Shown here piece after piece: positions 5,455-8,334 of a stretch of DNA of 8,334 bases (its first letter is position 1; the number at the start of each line of letters is the position of its first letter). The position numbers and the translations under genes are program-made. Under the pieces are notes generated by a model that searched no databases, was not told the DNA's origin, and worked only from the letters and a program-made list of their open reading frames with translations. The stretch covers positions 1 to 8,334 of the forward strand of contig CANFUB010000104.1 in the NCBI GenBank assembly GCA_947450015.1. Reading direction: 5' to 3'. Source of the stretch: Bacteroidota bacterium (GTDB lineage: Bacteria > Bacteroidota > Bacteroidia > NS11-12g > UBA955).

Positions 5455-6090
5455 TTAATTATTTGGATGACCTGCAGCTAACCAATTTTTAATGGCAGTA
5501 ATATCGCAATCGGACAAACTGCCGGCATTTTTTGGCATGGCAGAAAAACCAGCTGAGTGAAGAATTGATCCTTCAAATTTATTATTTGGTATGGACAAAA
5601 TGGCTTTGTCATAGCTCGACAAATCATAACCGCCACCAGCATCGGTTGCAGAGTGACAGCCAACACACCATTTATTTAAAATGGGTTCTATTCTCGCTTT
5701 GTAGGTAAAGGTCGAATCACAGGTTCTGCAATTCGAACTATTTGGTGCACCTGATTTGATCCAATGCTTAATAATGTCTTTCTCGTACTTAGTAAATTGA
5801 TGGTATTGCGATGGCGGCATAGAACCTGAATTAATTTGGGTCCATGAATTACTTTGAAAAGGATGATTGGCTTTGATGCTTTTCATAATCCCATCGTAAT
5901 TACTTAAGTCGAGGTGTGAGACTCTGCTTGTTGCATTATGGCAGCCAGATTGGGTGCAATTTGAAACAAAGAGTGGCAATACGTCTTCTTTAAAACAAAT
6001 ATTAGGAGTAGCTACTTCGCTGGTACAATTCGTTAGAAAAAGAAAAGAAGCAAAGGAAACAAAAATTAGGGCAGAAATTTTAATCTTCAT
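5455..6090 (-). CDS. Predicted lipoprotein with two c-type cytochrome domains
   Basis: This encodes 211 residues from the ATG at 6090 (a TTG at 6099 would add three). A signal peptide ends in FLFLTNC, so C22 is a plausible lipid-attachment site, although Asn before the Cys is non-canonical. Two similar halves follow. In the first, CTQSGCH (C45, C50, H51) is a CX4CH haem motif and M91 in GSMPPS is the likely axial Met. In the second, CVGCH (C142, C145, H146) is a standard CXXCH, with M185 in SAMPKN as ligand. This matches the planctomycete-type/cytochrome-c-like domains found in Bacteroidota surface or periplasmic proteins. C121 and C124 (CRTC) between the halves may form a disulfide. A role in periplasmic electron transfer is inferred; the partner is unknown. 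No related enzyme is adjacent. Confidence 0.83.
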   Translation of the reverse strand: MKIKISALIFVSFASFLFLTNCTSEVATPNICFKEDVLPLFVSNCTQSGCHNATSRVSHLDLSNYDGIMKSIKANHPFQSNSWTQINSGSMPPSQYHQFTKYEKDIIKHWIKSGAPNSSNCRTCDSTFTYKARIEPILNKWCVGCHSATDAGGGYDLSSYDKAILSIPNNKFEGSILHSAGFSAMPKNAGSLSDCDITAIKNWLAAGHPNN

Positions 6091-6108
6091 GTGTTTCAAT
6101 AACTACGG

Positions 6109-6140
6109 CAAAGTTTATACCACACTACTAAAACCACACT
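6109..6140 (-). promoter_or_regulatory. Weak promoter candidate with upstream direct repeats, cytochrome gene
   Basis: AAACTTTG at 6109-6116 (minus strand) resembles the -7 element but lacks its first T. Just upstream the octamer ACCACACT (plus-strand reading) occurs twice, at 6119-6126 and 6133-6140, 14 bp apart. The repeats cover the spacer and -33 region, where a regulator could act. Evidence is positional only. Confidence 0.25.
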
Positions 6141-6153
6141 GATTCTTATCATA

Positions 6154-6217
6154 AACACATTGAGAAAAATGGTGTTGATTTTATAATGAATTAAAAACAT
6201 ACCATTTAGTATGTTTT
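6154..6217 (-). terminator. Possible terminator region of the membrane glycosyltransferase gene
   Basis: AAAACATAC at 6194-6202 pairs perfectly with GTATGTTTT at 6209-6217 around a 6-nt loop; on the minus strand the stem ends in five Ts, and the gene's stop codon (6216-6218) overlaps it. A second hairpin, AACACATT 6154-6161 with AATGGTGTT 6168-6176 (one bulged G), lies further downstream. The stems are AT-rich, so termination is uncertain. Confidence 0.35.
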
Positions 6218-7721
6218 AATGAACTACTTTATTTTTTCGATAAATATAATAATTTTCCTCGTTGTGTTGGTTCTGATTAAACGAATCAATCAATTGGTAT
6301 TGCTCATAAAAAGCCTTACTAGCAGATTTTGATACTTCAAATTTTTTGCCATAAGAATAGCTGTAAATGGTATCTAAAACTTGTATTTTTTTATCAAACA
6401 CCACAAAAACTTTTTCCTTTGAAGGGCTTAATTGCTTCGCCTTAAACATCAAGGTTTCCAAATTGAGGTAAGCTTGGTTGGCTTTGGTAAAGTGTACAAA
6501 GGTACCCCATCGGTTTTCACGCGGAATAAAATATGGCCTGTAATGATAGTACATTACCCCCTCAATGGTAAAATCTGGTTCCGCTATTAAAACAGCACTA
6601 TCTGATAGGTTCTGTTGGCACCAAATGCCAAACCTTTTGCTTTCGCTGCGATAGGAGGCAATATCATCGCTGTATTTGTCATAGCCCTTTAAGACTTGTA
6701 CTCCTAATATAAAAACATTAATTACAACACCAATTAACACCAATAAACTGAGCATATTTTTGCGCGCTAATGTTGCTTGTATGGTATCGTATTGCAACCA
6801 AGCAAAGACCACCACCGTATAAAAATAGATGCCTTGGTGGTGTGATAAATTACCTTTAATGCAAAGTGAGAAAAACACCATCATCAACAATGCAAAAATT
6901 ATAAAAAGGACGACCTTTAAATTTGGCAAAAACACCAATAAACCACCAACTAAAACAAGGCTCAATACATAAGCACTGAAATGCATCCGGTAGTTCAGAT
7001 AATCATCGAAACCGTAACCAATTACCCAAAGTTCTTTAATGGAAACAAAGTCGATTACTTTTTTAGATGCCACCAATGAATTTGCATCGGGAATAATCGT
7101 GTAGAAACTAAAGCCTATGGCCGCAAATAACAGCATACTGGATAGTTTTAAAGCGGTTGTGAAACCATTGGTGCTCTTAAATTCTAAAAAGGTATAAACA
7201 CCGATTAAACCGACCATCATGGTGGCGTATATATTGGTAAGGGCCGCCAACGAAAGCCAAAAAAAAGCGAGTACAATTTTATTTGGGGAACGCGAAAACG
7301 AATCGGCATACAACAACATAAAAAAGGCACCAATGCCATAGTTGCGTGCATTGATACCGTATTCATACAAACAATAAACGCCAAAAATTAAAAGCAATTT
7401 AATACCTAAAGGCAAAGGCGAACGAAACATTACCATGAGCACAATGCCAAAACTAAAAACAAAGCTTACAAGTGGTAAAACCCAGGTTGCATTAAAACCG
7501 TTGTAGGCCAGTTTGAGTACCGCATACCAAAGGATAGGATGCCCTTCGTTTTTTAAATAGAATGGCAAATCGGCAAAAGTGGGTGCACTAATGGCAATTG
7601 ACAAGGCCCGCATTTCATCGCGCCAAAACTCATGTTTACTTAAACCTACACCAAAAAGTATTAGCCAAGCAAGTACACTTAAAAAAACAAGCAGTGATTT
7701 TTTATTGTTAAACACGGTCAC
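6216..7721 (-). CDS. Integral membrane GT-C type glycosyltransferase (ArnT/PMT-like), acceptor unknown
   Basis: This is a 501-residue inner-membrane protein with about 9-11 hydrophobic helices over residues 9-345 and a soluble C-terminal domain (about 350-501). The first periplasmic loop has the acidic pair D35-E36 (HEFWRDEMRAL) followed by H61-P62 (NEGHPILWYAVLKL), the pattern of GT-C enzymes that use polyprenyl-phosphate sugars. R126 in INARNYG also fits. Similar proteins are often annotated as glycosyltransferase family 39 or as hypothetical membrane proteins. The likely role is transfer of a sugar to lipid, protein or glycan at the periplasmic face. The start is non-ATG: an in-frame TAA lies two codons upstream of the GTG at 7721, and GTG at 7715 is the only close alternative. 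It begins 38 bp after carB and may be co-transcribed with it. Confidence 0.82.
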   Translation of the reverse strand: MTVFNNKKSLLVFLSVLAWLILFGVGLSKHEFWRDEMRALSIAISAPTFADLPFYLKNEGHPILWYAVLKLAYNGFNATWVLPLVSFVFSFGIVLMVMFRSPLPLGIKLLLIFGVYCLYEYGINARNYGIGAFFMLLYADSFSRSPNKIVLAFFWLSLAALTNIYATMMVGLIGVYTFLEFKSTNGFTTALKLSSMLLFAAIGFSFYTIIPDANSLVASKKVIDFVSIKELWVIGYGFDDYLNYRMHFSAYVLSLVLVGGLLVFLPNLKVVLFIIFALLMMVFFSLCIKGNLSHHQGIYFYTVVVFAWLQYDTIQATLARKNMLSLLVLIGVVINVFILGVQVLKGYDKYSDDIASYRSESKRFGIWCQQNLSDSAVLIAEPDFTIEGVMYYHYRPYFIPRENRWGTFVHFTKANQAYLNLETLMFKAKQLSPSKEKVFVVFDKKIQVLDTIYSYSYGKKFEVSKSASKAFYEQYQLIDSFNQNQHNEENYYIYRKNKVVH

Positions 7722-7739
7722 AATTTAATAGGCTAATGT

Positions 7740-7752
7740 TTAACAATGTTAA
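7740..7752. repeat. Short inverted repeat between carB and the glycosyltransferase gene
   Basis: TTAACAATGTTAA has perfect 6-bp arms around one central base, 19 bp upstream of the glycosyltransferase start. Its arms begin with the same TTAAC/GTTAA as the putative operator at 2940, but with a 3-bp rather than 4-bp gap. It may be chance or a minor control site. Confidence 0.2.
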
Positions 7753-7759
7753 TCCTTTT

Positions 7760-8334
7760 TTAGCGACTCAAATACATGCTCTTCTTGCTGTAAATTTCTC
7801 TGAATTCAGGATCTTTGGTATCCTTTACAAACAAGATCGATTCACCTGTACTCTTCATCTCAGGACCTAACTCGCGATTCACATTCGGGAATTTATTGAA
7901 AGAGAAAACAGGTAACTTAATAGCATACCCTTGCTCTTTTCTCACAATGTTAAAGTCTTTTAATTTATTTACGCCTAACATTATTTTAGTCGCAATATTG
8001 ATATACGGCACATCGTAGGCTTTGCAAATAAATGGCACTGTTCTACTCGCTCTTGGATTCGCTTCAATTACGTATACCTTCTCATCTTTAATTGCAAACT
8101 GAATGTTTAACAAACCGCGGATGTTCATAGAGAACGCTAACTTTTTACTGTAATCTTCCATGAGCTGTTTTACATTCTCACTTAAACTGAAGGGAGGTAA
8201 AACCGCGCTGCTATCACCACTGTGAATACCTGCAGGTTCAATGTGTTCCATCATGCCTATCACATGGCAATCTTCTCCATCGCATATTACATCGCATTCG
8301 GCCTCTTCTGCTCTGTCCAAGAAATGATCAATTA
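7760..8334 (-). CDS. carB: Carbamoyl-phosphate synthase large subunit, C-terminal part, short form (partial)
   Basis: The frame is open to the right edge, so the last 190 residues are seen and the start is outside. CarB makes carbamoyl phosphate for pyrimidine and arginine synthesis. The fragment covers the end of the second ATP-grasp (carbamate-phosphorylating) domain: MEHIEPAGIHSGDS (residues 28-41), Q78 in NIQFAI, E90 and N92 in VIEANPRASRTVPF, which supply metal and ATP ligands, then GVNKL and LGPEMKSTGES (155-165). In E. coli CarB the LGPEMRSTGE segment is followed by about 130 residues forming the MGS-like allosteric domain. Here the protein stops only about 25 residues later, at KKSMYLSR, and the next gene begins 38 bp on, so that domain is absent. 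The clean ending suggests a natural short form rather than a frameshift. Confidence 0.95.
   Translation of the reverse strand, partial: IDHFLDRAEEAECDVICDGEDCHVIGMMEHIEPAGIHSGDSSAVLPPFSLSENVKQLMEDYSKKLAFSMNIRGLLNIQFAIKDEKVYVIEANPRASRTVPFICKAYDVPYINIATKIMLGVNKLKDFNIVRKEQGYAIKLPVFSFNKFPNVNRELGPEMKSTGESILFVKDTKDPEFREIYSKKSMYLSR

Noticed and set aside
7740..7752. TTAACAATGTTAA as a third Crp/Fnr operator
   Set aside because: The gap between TTAAC and GTTAA is 3 bp, not 4, and no promoter element is placed to match it; kept only as a low-confidence repeat.
1..8334. CRISPR array, tRNA/rRNA, insertion sequence, phage or defence genes
   Set aside because: No regularly spaced repeats, no cloverleaf-like segment, and no transposase, integrase or known defence-protein motif was seen in any frame.

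Overview
The window looks like ordinary chromosomal DNA from a member of the Bacteroidota. The evidence is AT-rich DNA, a C-terminal gliding-motility/type IX secretion (T9SS) type B sorting domain at the left edge, no obvious Shine-Dalgarno sites, and repeated TAnnTTTG (-7) promoter elements close to start codons. I see no tRNA, rRNA, CRISPR array, insertion sequence or phage gene, and no intergenic gap above about 210 bp. The genus cannot be named from this sequence.

Layout, left to right. 1-369 (+) is the tail of a large secreted protein with a T9SS type B sorting domain. A minus-strand block follows. In transcription order it is a pentapeptide-repeat protein (2309-2890), a Crp/Fnr-family regulator (1714-2298), a DinB-superfamily protein (1102-1650) and a short-chain dehydrogenase/reductase (370-1071). 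The first two genes are 10 bp apart and probably co-transcribed. The last two each have a promoter candidate of their own. Divergent from this block is a pirin-family protein (3011-3895, +). Then come a small predicted outer-membrane protein (4006-4626, -), an NlpC/P60 cell-wall hydrolase (4838-5416, +), a di-haem cytochrome-c lipoprotein (5455-6090, -), a GT-C type membrane glycosyltransferase (6216-7721, -) and the 3' end of carB (7760-8334, -), which runs off the right edge.

The most interesting layer is regulatory. Two 14-bp inverted repeats with the 5-4-5 layout of Crp/Fnr operators sit in promoters of this block. One is just downstream of the Crp/Fnr gene, ahead of the DinB gene. The other lies between the divergent pirin and pentapeptide genes. 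Each is centred about 41-42 bp upstream of a predicted start site, at a promoter (DinB, pirin) with no recognisable -33 element. That is the geometry of a class II activator, so the encoded regulator may control its neighbours as a small local regulon. This is inference.

Other points of note are a CarB that ends without the C-terminal MGS-like allosteric domain, a perfect 10-bp hairpin that supplies the last codons and stop of the NlpC/P60 gene, and a CX4CH haem motif. I did not find a convincing new multi-gene system.
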